Shown: positions 1 to 8,014 of the stretch, in pieces
Layout of the letters: every line of letters starts with the position of its first letter
Numbering within the stretch: position 1 is the stretch's first letter
DNA from: Clostridiaceae bacterium
Lineage (GTDB): Bacteria; Bacillota_A; Clostridia; Clostridiales; Clostridiaceae
Length of the DNA stretch: 27,166 nt
NCBI GenBank assembly: GCA_029256485.1
Contig: JAQSXU010000048.1
Span: 1 to 27,166 of the forward strand
Reading direction: 5' to 3'
The notes under the pieces: model-generated
Told to the model about the DNA's origin: nothing
Databases searched by the model: none
The model's input: the letters and a program-made list of their open reading frames with translations, nothing else
Made by a program: the position numbers and the translations under genes

Positions 1-7
1 AATTTAA

Positions 8-562
8 ATGAAAGAAATTATTAAAACTGCAGAAGAAAAAATGAGTAAGACTATTAATGTACTAAAGAAGGAATTGGCTTCAATGAAGGCAGGCAGAGCC
101 AATCCATCAATGCTAGACAGAATAGAAGCTGAATATTACGGAACTGTAACACCTTTAAATCAGTTGGCCAATATTTCTGCACCAGAGCCTAGAGTATTAC
201 TAATAACTCCATGGGATAAGAACTCATTAAAAAGCATTGAAAAAGCTATACAAAAATCTGATTTAGGCATAAACCCATCAAATGATGGAATCGTTATTAG
301 ATTAGTTATTCCAGAGTTAACAGAAGAGACTAGAAAGAATATTGTAAAGAATGTTAAAAAAGCTGGAGAAGATGCAAAAATTGCTATAAGATCAATAAGA
401 AGAGATAGTAATGACAAGGTAAAGGCATTAAAAAAGGAAAATGACTTGCCTGAAGATGAAATAAAAAAAGGCGAGGATGAAATTCAAAAGAAGACTGATA
501 ATTTTATTAAAGAAGTTGATAAAATTATTGAATTGAAGGAAAAAGAGGTTATGTCCGTTTAA
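8..562 (+). CDS. frr: Ribosome recycling factor
   Basis: Ribosome recycling factor (RRF), which with EF-G splits the post-termination ribosome so that subunits can be reused. The 184-residue product is full length for the family (about 185). It shows the family hallmarks: an N-terminal helix rich in Lys/Glu with the segment [13 protein letters not shown] near residues 28-40, the beta domain with [15 protein letters not shown] near residues 49-63, and a C-terminal helix with RSIRRDSND and KALKKEN. The ATG is 8 bases into the window, so its ribosome binding site and the usual upstream partners (pyrH, tsf, rpsB) lie outside. A perfect-stem terminator follows the stop at once, so frr is probably the last gene of the unit entering from the left. 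Function is certain from family similarity. Confidence 0.97.
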   Translation: MKEIIKTAEEKMSKTINVLKKELASMKAGRANPSMLDRIEAEYYGTVTPLNQLANISAPEPRVLLITPWDKNSLKSIEKAIQKSDLGINPSNDGIVIRLVIPELTEETRKNIVKNVKKAGEDAKIAIRSIRRDSNDKVKALKKENDLPEDEIKKGEDEIQKKTDNFIKEVDKIIELKEKEVMSV

Positions 563-567
563 TAGAC

Positions 568-603
568 AATAATAAAACCTGCGGTTCCGCAGGTTTTATT
601 ATT
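568..603. terminator. Perfect 17-bp palindromic terminator after frr
   Basis: A 17-base stem with a two-base TT apex, AT-rich at the base and GC-rich (CCTGCGG) in the middle. Runs of A on the left and T on the right mean it would work as an intrinsic terminator on either strand. It sits 5 bases after the frr stop and 33 bases before uppS, so uppS depends on read-through or on a promoter I cannot identify in the short remaining gap. Confidence 0.85.
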
Positions 604-636
604 AAACATACTACTATTATGAGGATTGGTGTATTG

Positions 637-1398
637 ATGTGGAATTTTTTTAATAAAGTTACAAATTCAAGTATAGATAAAGAACATAAAATTGATATGA
701 CAAAAATTCCTAAACATATTGCCATTATTATGGATGGCAATGGGAGATGGGCAAAACAAAGAAATCTTCCAAGGAGTATGGGACACAAGGCTGGGGTGGA
801 AACTATACGTGAAATCGTTAAGGAATGCAATAGTATAGGGGTTGAATATCTAACATTGTATGCTTTTTCTACAGAAAATTGGAGAAGACCTAAGGAAGAG
901 GTAACTTCTCTAATGAATTTATTGGTTCTATACTTAAAAAATGAATTTGATGAACTTAATAAAAATAATGTTGTAATTAACTCCATTGGAGATATTAGTA
1001 GATTACCAGCTGTATGTAGAAACGAATTAAACAATGCATATGAAAAAACTAAAAATAATACTGGCTTAATTCTTAATCTTGCATTGAACTATGGTGGAAG
1101 AGATGAAATTGTAAATGCATTTAAAAAAATAAACACGGAAATAATTAAAGGAAACTTAAACATTAATGATATTAATGAAGAATTACTTAGTAAGTATATG
1201 TATACTTCTGATATGCCTGATCCTGACTTAATTATAAGGCCCAGTGGAGAACAAAGACTAAGTAATTTCTTGCTTTGGCAGTGTGCATATTCCGAGTTTT
1301 GGTATTCCAATATCAATTGGCCAGATTTTACAAAAAGTGACTTGCATATGGCAATATATGACTATCAAAATAGAGAAAGAAGATTTGGATCAGTATAA
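637..1398 (+). CDS. uppS: Isoprenyl transferase (undecaprenyl diphosphate synthase)
   Basis: cis-Prenyltransferase that condenses isopentenyl diphosphate units onto farnesyl diphosphate to make undecaprenyl diphosphate, the lipid carrier for peptidoglycan and wall polymers. The 253-residue protein carries HIAIIMDGNGRWAK at residues 27-40, with catalytic Asp33, then YAFSTENWRRP near 75-85 and DPDLIIRPSGE followed by RLSNFLLWQ near the C-terminus, all diagnostic for the family. An in-frame ATG at 619 overlaps the only good ribosome binding site (GAGG, 621-624), so it cannot be the start. I chose ATG 637; the TTG at 634 is equally possible and is slightly better spaced. Next comes cdsA, the standard order. 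Product certain, start within one codon. Confidence 0.95.
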   Translation: MWNFFNKVTNSSIDKEHKIDMTKIPKHIAIIMDGNGRWAKQRNLPRSMGHKAGVETIREIVKECNSIGVEYLTLYAFSTENWRRPKEEVTSLMNLLVLYLKNEFDELNKNNVVINSIGDISRLPAVCRNELNNAYEKTKNNTGLILNLALNYGGRDEIVNAFKKINTEIIKGNLNINDINEELLSKYMYTSDMPDPDLIIRPSGEQRLSNFLLWQCAYSEFWYSNINWPDFTKSDLHMAIYDYQNRERRFGSV

Positions 1399-1470
1399 AT
1401 CGATTTGCTGCTCATTAATAAATAAAGTAATATGCCTAAATTTGGTTATGATGCGAATGGAGTTGATTAC

Positions 1471-2268
1471 TTGGATAGTAGATATTTAGGAGCTTTAATA
1501 TTGGCTCCTCTTGTGATTTTTATTTTTATAGGAGGGGAAGTATTAAAGTATGGAGTTTTAATTCTTTCTTTAATGGGAATGTATGAATTTTACAGAGTGT
1601 TGAAGTGTAAAAATCTTAATCCGCTCTCTTATTTTGGATATTTATTATGCATAATTTATTATGTAAATTTAAATAATACTTTAAATACTAATTTTATTTT
1701 TTATTTAATCACTGCAGCTTTTATGCTACTATTGTGTGTTCCCGTATTAAACACAAAATATAATTTTATTGATATTTGCGTTACCCTTTTGGGATTTTTA
1801 TATGTTGCAGTTTTTTTTGGCTTTATTATCCTCGTTAATAGAAAAGTAAGTGGACAATATTTTATTTGGCTTATTTTTCTTTCTTCATGGCTCTGTGACA
1901 CTGCTGCATATTATATTGGAAAAACATTTGGCAAGAATAAGCTTTGTCCTGAAATAAGTCCAAAAAAAACCATTGAGGGATCCGTTGGGGGACTTATAGG
2001 AAGTATTTTATCATGTCTGTTTTTTGGAATATATCTTTCATCCATTGGGATAAACGTATCATTAGTACACTATGTTATCATAGGTGTTCTTTGTGGGGTG
2101 TTTTCTCAGTTTGGTGATTTAGTTGCTTCATCAATTAAAAGATGGGCAGGGGTTAAAGATTACAGCAGCCTAATACCTGGGCATGGAGGAATATTAGACA
2201 GGTTTGATAGTATTTTATTTTCCTCAGTAACTGTATACTACTATTTAACATTTATTATGGGGAAATAA
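1471..2268 (+). CDS. cdsA: Phosphatidate cytidylyltransferase (CDP-diglyceride synthase)
   Basis: Integral membrane enzyme that turns phosphatidic acid plus CTP into CDP-diacylglycerol, the precursor of all phospholipids and the substrate of PgsA further along this window. The protein is almost wholly hydrophobic with many membrane segments and has the CDS signature in its C-terminal third: DTAAYYIGKTFGKNKLCPEISPKKT, then SVGGL, FSQFGDLVASSIKR and a final GHGGILDRFDSI. The open frame extends upstream to ATG 1432, but those 13 residues are non-hydrophobic, and GGAG (1459-1462) lies 8 bases before TTG 1471. From there the product begins MDSRYLGALILAPL, as in clostridial homologues, and has 265 residues. 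I therefore prefer TTG; that is inference. A hairpin follows the stop. Confidence 0.93.
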   Translation: MDSRYLGALILAPLVIFIFIGGEVLKYGVLILSLMGMYEFYRVLKCKNLNPLSYFGYLLCIIYYVNLNNTLNTNFIFYLITAAFMLLLCVPVLNTKYNFIDICVTLLGFLYVAVFFGFIILVNRKVSGQYFIWLIFLSSWLCDTAAYYIGKTFGKNKLCPEISPKKTIEGSVGGLIGSILSCLFFGIYLSSIGINVSLVHYVIIGVLCGVFSQFGDLVASSIKRWAGVKDYSSLIPGHGGILDRFDSILFSSVTVYYYLTFIMGK

Positions 2269-2274
2269 CTGAAA

Positions 2275-2306
2275 GGCTAGGATAATAATTTTATCTTAGC
2301 TTTATT
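2275..2306 (+). terminator. Probable terminator after cdsA
   Basis: The arms GCTAGGATAA (2276-2285) and TTATCTTAGC (2291-2300) form a 10-bp stem with one G-T pair and a 5-base loop, followed by TTTATTTAT. It is weaker than the other hairpins here but well placed 8 bases after the cdsA stop. Confidence 0.6.
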
Positions 2307-2400
2307 TATATAATAACTAAATAAATTTATGAATATAATGTGAATATGTAATTAATTTACCATTTGTAATATTAATTAACTTTATTTTGAAAGTTAAATA

Positions 2401-2409
2401 TGATATATT
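2401..2409 (+). promoter_or_regulatory. Candidate promoter for dxr-rseP-ispG
   Basis: The 210-base gap between cdsA and dxr is very AT-rich and holds many chance hexamers. The best candidate is an extended -10, TGA followed by TATATT (2404-2409). A TTGAAA at 2387-2392 is a possible -35 for a slightly different -10 (TAAATT, 2409-2414, spacer 16). A promoter is expected here because a terminator precedes it, but which one is used cannot be settled from sequence. Confidence 0.35.
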
Positions 2410-2478
2410 AAATTAGAAATTTATCCTTTTAAGGTTTAAATATACATTATCATTAAAGAAAAACTAAGGAGTATTAAT

Positions 2479-3642
2479 ATGAAAAATATTAGCATTTTAG
2501 GAGCCACGGGTTCAATAGGTACACAAACTTTGGATGTGATTAGAAAAGATAGAGAAAATTTTAATTTGATTGGTATTAGTGCAAATAGCAATTCAGCTAA
2601 AATTATTGATATAATTAAAGAGTTTAACCCTAAGTACGCAGCTTTAATGGGGAACAGAGCTTATAATGAAGTAAAAGAGTATTGCATGTTAAACAACATA
2701 AGAACTGAAATATTTAAGGGAATTGAAGGATTAAATTACATTGCAGAAGAAGAAACTGCGGACACACTAGTTACATCAGTAGTTGGAATAGTTGGTGTTG
2801 TTCCAACTCTGAAAGGTATAAAGTCGGGAAAGAAAATAGCCCTTGCAAATAAAGAAACATTAGTTGTTGCAGGGGAGATAGTTATGAGTGAAGCAGAAAA
2901 AAATAACGTAAGTATAGTACCTGTAGACTCAGAGCACTGCGCTATATATCAGTGCTTACAAGGGAATAGTAAAGAAGATATTGATAAAATACTTTTAACA
3001 GCATCAGGAGGACCTTTTAGAGGGAAAAAACAAAGTACTCTGAAGGATGTTACAGTAGAACAAGCATTAAATCATCCAAGGTGGAAAATGGGAAGAAAGA
3101 TATCAATTGATTCGGCAACTTTGATGAATAAAGGGTTAGAAGTAATAGAAGCACATTGGCTATTTAAAACTGAATTCCAAGACATAAAAGTAATAGTGCA
3201 TCCTCAGAGTATAATTCATTCTATGGTTCAATATGTGGATGGCAGTATAATTGCTCAGATGGGAAGTACTGATATGAGGTTGCCTATTCAATATGCATTA
3301 AATTATCCTATAAGAAAAGAAAGCATTGTGGAAAAATTAGACTTTAATAAAATTGCAACACTAACATTTGAAGAACCAGACATGATAACTTTTAAATCTT
3401 TAGCACTTGCTTACGAAGCAGGTAAAGCTGGCGGACTAATGCCTACTATATTAAATGGAGCAAATGAGGAAGCAGTTGCACTTTTCTTAGAAAGAAAAAT
3501 AAAATTTTTAGATATTGCTAATATTGTAGAAGACTGCCTATTTAAGTTTAAAAATAATAAAGATGTAACAGTTGAAAACATTATTGAAACTGATAAAACT
3601 GTAAAAGAGTATGTTAGAAATCTATCAGAAATAAAGCACTAG
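2479..3642 (+). CDS. dxr: 1-deoxy-D-xylulose 5-phosphate reductoisomerase
   Basis: Converts 1-deoxy-D-xylulose 5-phosphate to 2-C-methyl-D-erythritol 4-phosphate with NADPH, the committed step of the non-mevalonate isoprenoid pathway. The 387-residue product has the nucleotide-binding GATGSIG at 8-14, ANKETLVVAG at 123-132, and the metal-binding set Asp150 and Glu152 (PVDSEH) with Glu221 (MNKGLEVIEAHW). SGGPFRG, SIDSATLMNKG and VHPQSIIHSMVQY are all present. An AAGGAG sits a few bases upstream of the ATG. rseP follows 11 bases after the stop and ispG after that, so dxr and ispG supply isoprenoid precursors for UppS from one locus. Also called ispC. Confidence 0.97.
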   Translation: MKNISILGATGSIGTQTLDVIRKDRENFNLIGISANSNSAKIIDIIKEFNPKYAALMGNRAYNEVKEYCMLNNIRTEIFKGIEGLNYIAEEETADTLVTSVVGIVGVVPTLKGIKSGKKIALANKETLVVAGEIVMSEAEKNNVSIVPVDSEHCAIYQCLQGNSKEDIDKILLTASGGPFRGKKQSTLKDVTVEQALNHPRWKMGRKISIDSATLMNKGLEVIEAHWLFKTEFQDIKVIVHPQSIIHSMVQYVDGSIIAQMGSTDMRLPIQYALNYPIRKESIVEKLDFNKIATLTFEEPDMITFKSLALAYEAGKAGGLMPTILNGANEEAVALFLERKIKFLDIANIVEDCLFKFKNNKDVTVENIIETDKTVKEYVRNLSEIKH

Positions 3643-3653
3643 GAGGGATTTTA

Positions 3654-4664
3654 TTGTATATAATTGCTGCCATCTTGGCATTTGGAATACTTGTTGTTAT
3701 TCATGAGTTTGGACATTTCATTATGGCTAAAGCTAACAATGTTAAAGTTGAAGAATTTTCTATAGGAATGGGACCTAAAATTGTTGGAGTAAAAAAGGGA
3801 GAAACTGAGTATTTGATTAAAGCACTGCCAATTGGCGGATATGTTAAAATGCTTGGAGATGAAGGAAAAAGCTCAGACCCAAGAGCTTTTAATAACAAAA
3901 AACCACTGCAAAAGTTAAGTATTGTTGCAGCAGGACCCATTATGAATTTTATCCTTGCTATAGTGTTATTCGGTATAGTTGCTTCATTGAGGGGATTTTA
4001 TACACCAATAATCAGCAAACTAGAAAAAAATCAGCCTGCTGAGATTGCAGGCTTAAAAGTTGGGGATAAAATTATAAAGGTTAATCAAGATAAAATTATT
4101 TCATGGGATGATTTTGTAACTTCTGTATATAATGCAAACGGAAAACCTTTAAATATTGTTTATGAGAGAAATGGCGAGCAAAAGCTTGTAAATGTAACTC
4201 CTGTTATGGATAAAACGCAGAATAAATATATTGTAGGTGTTTATCCAACAATTTTAGAAAAACCAACAATTGGCCAGTCCGTGTCATATGGCTTTATAGA
4301 AACCAAGACTCTTATTAGTCAAACCTTTGGCTTCTTTAAAACTTTAGTAAAAGGGAAAGCATCCTACAATGATTTTGGCGGTCCAATTACAATATTTAAA
4401 GTTTCAAGTGAGGCTGCAAAGCAAGGCATCCTGGCATTAACTTCTTTTGGTGCATTTATTAGTGTTCAATTGGCCGTGTTTAACGTAATTCCTTTTCCGG
4501 CATTAGATGGAGGGTACATTCTATTATTTTTAATTGAAAGCATAACTGGTAAGAGGTTAGATGAAAATAAACTAGGTGTAATTAACTATATCGGATTTGC
4601 GATTTTAATGACATTAATGGTACTTGTGACTATAAAAGACATTTTATACCCAGTAAATTTTTAA
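3654..4664 (+). CDS. rseP: RIP metalloprotease RseP (site-2 protease family)
   Basis: Membrane-embedded zinc protease that cuts transmembrane substrates such as anti-sigma factors or leftover signal peptides. It starts at TTG 3654, with AGGAGG 8 bases upstream. The zinc motif HEFGH is at residues 17-21 within the first membrane helix, a GGYVKM segment follows at about 62-67, one PDZ domain lies near 120-200, and the third metal ligand is in NVIPFPALDGG (LDG at 284-286). A last membrane helix precedes the C-terminus. Length 336 fits the one-PDZ Firmicute form (RasP). The order dxr-rseP-ispG is normal in clostridia. The substrate cannot be deduced from sequence. Confidence 0.95.
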   Translation: MYIIAAILAFGILVVIHEFGHFIMAKANNVKVEEFSIGMGPKIVGVKKGETEYLIKALPIGGYVKMLGDEGKSSDPRAFNNKKPLQKLSIVAAGPIMNFILAIVLFGIVASLRGFYTPIISKLEKNQPAEIAGLKVGDKIIKVNQDKIISWDDFVTSVYNANGKPLNIVYERNGEQKLVNVTPVMDKTQNKYIVGVYPTILEKPTIGQSVSYGFIETKTLISQTFGFFKTLVKGKASYNDFGGPITIFKVSSEAAKQGILALTSFGAFISVQLAVFNVIPFPALDGGYILLFLIESITGKRLDENKLGVINYIGFAILMTLMVLVTIKDILYPVNF

Positions 4665-4689
4665 TATGTAGGCTATAAAGGAGAGCAAT

Positions 4690-5739
4690 ATGAAAAGACG
4701 AGAAACTAGAAAAGTAAAGATTGGCAATATATTTATTGGCGGAGATTCTAAAATAACTGTACAATCAATGACAAATACTGATACTAGAAATATAGAAAAA
4801 ACTGTAGAACAAATAAATACACTGGAAAAGTACGGTTGTAATATAGTAAGATGTGCTGCTCCGGATATGGAAGCCTGTGAGGCACTTTCTAAAATAATTA
4901 AGCTTGTTAACATACCTGTGGTAGCAGATATTCATTTTGATTATAGACTTGCATTAAAGTGTATTGAAAATAACATATCTGGCTTAAGAATTAATCCTGG
5001 AAATATTGGCAGCCTTGAAAGAGTAAAACTTGTGGCTGAGGCTGCAAAAGAAAAACAAATACCAATAAGGATAGGAGTTAATTCAGGTTCATTGGATAAA
5101 AAATTGCTAGATAAGTATGGTAAGATATGTCCAAATGCCTTAGTTGAAAGTGCATTGGAACATATTGATATCTTAGAAAAAGTTAATTTTAATGATATAG
5201 TAATATCAATTAAGTCTTCAGATGTAATGCAAATGATTGAAAGCTACAGACTAATATCTGAAGAGGTTGATTATCCGCTTCATTTAGGTGTAACTGAAGC
5301 AGGAACTGCGTGGAGAGGTACAATAAAGTCCAGCATTGGAATAGGTAGTCTTATTAGTGAAGGTATAGGAGATACTATAAGGGTATCATTGACAGGGGAT
5401 CCTGTGGATGAGGTTAAAACGGGAAAAGAAATTCTAAGAGCTTTGGGATGTATAAAAAGTGGTGTAGATTTTATTTCATGTCCAACTTGTGGAAGAACAG
5501 AAATAGATCTTATAAATATAGCTAAGGAAGTTGAAAAACGTTTGGACAGCACCAATAAGAATATTAAAGTTGCTGTTATGGGATGTATAGTGAATGGACC
5601 AGGAGAGGCAAGAGAGGCTGATATAGGCATAGCTGGTGGAAAAGGTGAAGGCCTTATATTTAAAAAAGGCAAAATAATTAAAAAAGTTAAAGAGGAAAAT
5701 CTTGTAGACGAATTAATGGATGAGATTAATAATATGTAG
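4690..5739 (+). CDS. ispG: 4-hydroxy-3-methylbut-2-en-1-yl diphosphate synthase
   Basis: GcpE/IspG, the iron-sulfur enzyme that reductively opens 2-C-methyl-D-erythritol 2,4-cyclodiphosphate to HMBPP, the next-to-last step of the non-mevalonate pathway. The 349-residue protein has the N-terminal SMTNTDTRN and the TIM-barrel block GLRINPGNIG. The 4Fe-4S ligands are Cys264 and Cys267 (SCPTCGRTEIDL), Cys299 (GCIVNGPGEARE) and Glu306. AAGGAG lies just upstream of the ATG, 25 bases after rseP, so it is co-transcribed. A strong hairpin follows, and the large polymerase gene polC that usually comes next is gone. Confidence 0.97.
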   Translation: MKRRETRKVKIGNIFIGGDSKITVQSMTNTDTRNIEKTVEQINTLEKYGCNIVRCAAPDMEACEALSKIIKLVNIPVVADIHFDYRLALKCIENNISGLRINPGNIGSLERVKLVAEAAKEKQIPIRIGVNSGSLDKKLLDKYGKICPNALVESALEHIDILEKVNFNDIVISIKSSDVMQMIESYRLISEEVDYPLHLGVTEAGTAWRGTIKSSIGIGSLISEGIGDTIRVSLTGDPVDEVKTGKEILRALGCIKSGVDFISCPTCGRTEIDLINIAKEVEKRLDSTNKNIKVAVMGCIVNGPGEAREADIGIAGGKGEGLIFKKGKIIKKVKEENLVDELMDEINNM

Positions 5740-5751
5740 AATATATAAAGT

Positions 5752-5780
5752 AAATATCAGGCTTATGCCTGATATTTTTA
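5752..5780 (+). terminator. Terminator after ispG
   Basis: A perfect 11-bp stem (AAATATCAGGC, 5752-5762, with GCCTGATATTT, 5767-5777), TTAT loop and following T-rich tract, 12 bases after the ispG stop. It ends the dxr-rseP-ispG unit. Confidence 0.85.
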
Positions 5781-5838
5781 TTATTTTATGCAAATAATAA
5801 ATAAAAGAAATATATGTTCCCAAGATATGTGATGACTA

Positions 5839-5847
5839 TGTTATAAT
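5839..5847 (+). promoter_or_regulatory. Extended -10 promoter element upstream of the polC relic
   Basis: TGT followed by a perfect TATAAT (5842-5847) makes an extended -10 element. No recognisable -35 lies 16-18 bases upstream. Transcription would start near 5854, about 11 bases before the relic's ATG. It may be the old polC promoter, left behind when the gene was lost; that is inference. Confidence 0.45.
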
Positions 5848-5864
5848 GGTAGTAAATAAATTGG

Positions 5865-6005
5865 ATGAACTTAAAGGAATTGGGAATAATATTACATAGA
5901 AGGATAAGGGTCTACTCAGAAATTGAAACTTTATCTAATGCTGGATGCTTGAATGAATTACCAGAAACTAATCAGCTTAGCATATTTAACCTAAGCGCAT
6001 ATTAA
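5865..6005 (+). pseudogene. polC: Remnant of polC (C-terminal end of DNA polymerase III alpha, PolC type)
   Basis: A 46-codon open frame begins at ATG 5865 and ends at TAA 6003-6005. Its second half reads SEIETLSNAGCLNELPETNQ then LSIF, which matches the conserved tail of Gram-positive PolC (pattern ..vIE.L...GCL..LPE.NQLSLF). The preceding RRIRV resembles the R.KVSK stretch of the same tail. The first 11 residues are not recognisable. The spot, between ispG and rimP, is exactly where polC sits in clostridia; a full gene would need about 4.3 kb. There is no convincing ribosome binding site, and the end is extended past LSIF by five residues. This is best read as what is left after deletion or relocation of polC. 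Whether the fragment is translated is unknown. The tail match is from memory of the family, not from an alignment. Confidence 0.75.
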
Positions 6006-6012
6006 GTTTTTC

Positions 6013-6041
6013 TTGTAATTAACAATTTTGTATGATAAAAT
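6013..6041 (+). promoter_or_regulatory. SigmaA promoter of the rimP-nusA-infB operon
   Basis: TTGTAA (6013-6018) and TAAAAT (6036-6041) are separated by exactly 17 bases. Transcription would start near 6048, giving a leader of about 145 bases with two hairpins before rimP. Placement after the polC relic and before the operon supports it. Confidence 0.6.
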
Positions 6042-6070
6042 AATTCTAGTACATTGCAGAGTTTTGAGAT

Positions 6071-6128
6071 AAGAGTGGGCACAACCCGCTCTTTATTTTG
6101 CATAAAACGCAACTAGAGTTGCGTTTTT
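6071..6128 (+). promoter_or_regulatory. Tandem hairpins in the rimP operon leader (possible attenuator)
   Basis: Hairpin 1 pairs AGAGTGGG (6072-6079) with CCCGCTCT (6085-6092) and is followed by TTATTTTG. Hairpin 2 is a perfect 11-bp stem, AAAACGCAACT (6104-6114) with AGTTGCGTTTT (6117-6127), two-base loop, then a T. Both look like intrinsic terminators, yet they lie between the best promoter and rimP. Either they attenuate the operon, or one of them once ended polC transcription. Confidence 0.6.
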
Positions 6129-6191
6129 AAATTATATTTAATCTTTAATATGATTTAAAATGCAAAACAAAATAGTAAGGAGGGATTTAAA

Positions 6192-6653
6192 ATGCTTAAT
6201 GATGAATTATTAGATAAATTAGTTTATTTATGCGAACCAATTGTTATTAAAAATGAATGTGAATTATACCATTTAGAGTTTGCTAAAGAAAGTGGAAATA
6301 GAATACTAAGATTATATATAGATAAAGATGAAGGAGTATCATTAAATGACTGTGAAAAAGTAAGCAGAGATATTAGTGATATGTTAGATAATGAAGATCC
6401 AATAAGTGAAAGTTATTGTTTGGAGGTGTCCTCGCCTGGAATTGATAGAATATTATATGAAGAAAAACATTTTAAAAAATATATAGGAAAAAATATTTTA
6501 ATCAAGCTTTCAACGCTTTTTAATGGCAAAAAAAAGATAGAGGGACAGCTTATAAGTTTTAATAATGAAACTATTAATATAAAAAGTGTTCAGGAAGAAA
6601 TTTCTGTACCAAGAGATAAAATTTTAATTGTAAGCTTAAAAGGGGAGCTATAA
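6192..6653 (+). CDS. rimP: Ribosome maturation factor RimP
   Basis: Cytoplasmic factor needed for 30S subunit maturation. The 153-residue protein has the RimP N-terminal domain (ELYHLEFAKESGNRILRLYI, then the CEKVSRDISDMLD helix) and the hallmark SYCLEVSSPGIDR near residues 76-88, followed by an SH3-like C-terminal domain (KIEGQLISF). The start has a strong AAGGAGGG about 7 bases upstream. nusA begins 12 bases after the stop with its ribosome binding site overlapping the rimP stop, the near-universal rimP-nusA pairing. Its promoter and leader hairpins lie in the gap upstream. Confidence 0.95.
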   Translation: MLNDELLDKLVYLCEPIVIKNECELYHLEFAKESGNRILRLYIDKDEGVSLNDCEKVSRDISDMLDNEDPISESYCLEVSSPGIDRILYEEKHFKKYIGKNILIKLSTLFNGKKKIEGQLISFNNETINIKSVQEEISVPRDKILIVSLKGEL

Positions 6654-6665
6654 GGAGGTTTAATA

Positions 6666-7736
6666 ATGAATCAGGAGTTTATTGATGCCTTAAAGGAAAT
6701 TGTTAAGGAGAAAGGTATAAGTGAGGATTTACTTTTTACTACTATTGAAGATGCTTTAGTGGCAGCTTACAGAAAGAATTATGCAAGCATCAGCGGAAAC
6801 AGCCAGAATGTAAAAGTTGTAATGAATAGGGAAAATGGTGAAATTCATGTTTTTGCTCAAAAAGAAGTAGTTGATGAAGTTCTCGATGATGTTAATGAGA
6901 TTAGCTTAGATGATGCAAGAAAAATTGAGCCTAATTATGAAATCGGAGACAAATTAAATATAGAAGTTACTCCTAAGCAATTTGGAAGAGTTGCAGCACA
7001 AGCAGCAAAACAAGTTGTAATTCAAAGAATTAAGGAAGAGGAAAGAAGAATCGTCTATAATGAATATGTAGAAAAAGAAGAAGATATTATTACTGGATCT
7101 GTTATCAGAAAAGATAAAAACAATGTTTTGGTAAATCTTGGTAAAATCGAGGCTGTTTTAGGCCCAAATGAACAAATGCCGGGCGAAAAGTACAATTTTA
7201 ACGAAAGATTAAAACTTTATATTGTTGAAGTTAAAAATACAACAAAGGGTGCACAAATTGTTATTTCAAGAACTCATCCAGGCCTTGTGAAAAGGTTATT
7301 TGAAATTGAAGTCCCTGAAATTTATAATGGAATTGTTGAAATAAAATCAATTGCTAGAGAAGCAGGTTCAAGAACTAAAATTGCAGTTTATTCAACTGAT
7401 GAAGATATTGATCCAATGGGTGCATGTGTTGGACCAAAGGGAAGCAGAGTCCAAAGCATTGTCAATGAGTTAAAAAATGAGAAAATTGATATTATAAAAT
7501 GGAATAAGCTGCCTGAAGTATATATATCAAATGCATTAAGTCCAGCAAAGGTTTTAGATGTTTCTATTGAAGAAAGCGCTAAATCAGCTAAAGTTATAGT
7601 TGATGATAATCAGTTGTCATTAGCAATAGGCAAAGAAGGTCAAAATGTTAGACTGGCTGCAAAACTAACTGGATGGAAAATTGATATAAAAAGTAAAACT
7701 CAAGCTGAAGCCGAAGCTGAAGAAAATAAAATTTAA
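6666..7736 (+). CDS. nusA: Transcription termination/antitermination protein NusA
   Basis: Binds RNA polymerase and modulates pausing, intrinsic termination and rRNA antitermination. Domain order is typical of Firmicute NusA (356 residues): an N-terminal polymerase-binding domain (to about 125, with YNEYVEKEEDIITG at its end), an S1 domain (about 135-200, GSVIRKDKNNVLVNLGKIEAVLG), then two KH domains. KH1 includes VGPKGSRVQSIVNEL and KH2 includes AIGKEGQNVRLAAKLTGWKIDI. The acidic C-terminal repeats of enterobacterial NusA are absent, as expected in this phylum. The ribosome binding site AAGGAGG overlaps the rimP stop, implying coupled translation. Confidence 0.97.
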   Translation: MNQEFIDALKEIVKEKGISEDLLFTTIEDALVAAYRKNYASISGNSQNVKVVMNRENGEIHVFAQKEVVDEVLDDVNEISLDDARKIEPNYEIGDKLNIEVTPKQFGRVAAQAAKQVVIQRIKEEERRIVYNEYVEKEEDIITGSVIRKDKNNVLVNLGKIEAVLGPNEQMPGEKYNFNERLKLYIVEVKNTTKGAQIVISRTHPGLVKRLFEIEVPEIYNGIVEIKSIAREAGSRTKIAVYSTDEDIDPMGACVGPKGSRVQSIVNELKNEKIDIIKWNKLPEVYISNALSPAKVLDVSIEESAKSAKVIVDDNQLSLAIGKEGQNVRLAAKLTGWKIDIKSKTQAEAEAEENKI

Positions 7737-7753
7737 AAAGTAGGTGGCTTTTT

Positions 7754-8014
7754 ATGAAAATAAAGAAAATACCGCAAAGAATGTGTAATGGATGCATGGA
7801 AATGAAACCTAAAAAAGAACTAATAAGAGTAGTAAAAAATAAAGAAGGTGAGGTTTCCATAGATAAGACGGGTAAAAAACCTGGCAGAGGCGCATATATA
7901 TGCAAAAATATAGAATGCTTTGAAAAAGCCGTTAAAGCAAGGAGACTAGAAAAAAATTTAGAAGTAAAAATAGATGAAGAATTATACAATAAGTTAAAAG
8001 AAGAAATTGAATAG
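7754..8014 (+). CDS. rnpM: RNase P modulator RnpM (YlxR family)
   Basis: Small basic YlxR (DUF448) protein of 86 residues. Visible family marks are RMCNGCMEMKPKKELIRVV near the N-terminus and GRGAYICKNIECFEKA in the middle. In Bacillus-group bacteria YlxR was renamed RnpM because it binds the RNase P RNA and modulates its activity; that role is carried over by homology. It lies 17 bases after nusA, its standard place. In most Firmicutes the next gene is ylxQ, an L7Ae-like protein; here that gene is missing and infB follows after 82 bases. Confidence 0.93.
   Translation: MKIKKIPQRMCNGCMEMKPKKELIRVVKNKEGEVSIDKTGKKPGRGAYICKNIECFEKAVKARRLEKNLEVKIDEELYNKLKEEIE

Noticed and set aside
568..603. The 36-base palindrome after frr as a protein operator or inverted repeat of a mobile element
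   Set aside because: Position right after a stop, GC core and flanking A/T runs fit a bidirectional intrinsic terminator; there is no second copy or target duplication.
1283..1489. Plus-strand open frame overlapping uppS and cdsA
   Set aside because: It overlaps two well-supported genes in another frame, has no family features and no ribosome binding site.
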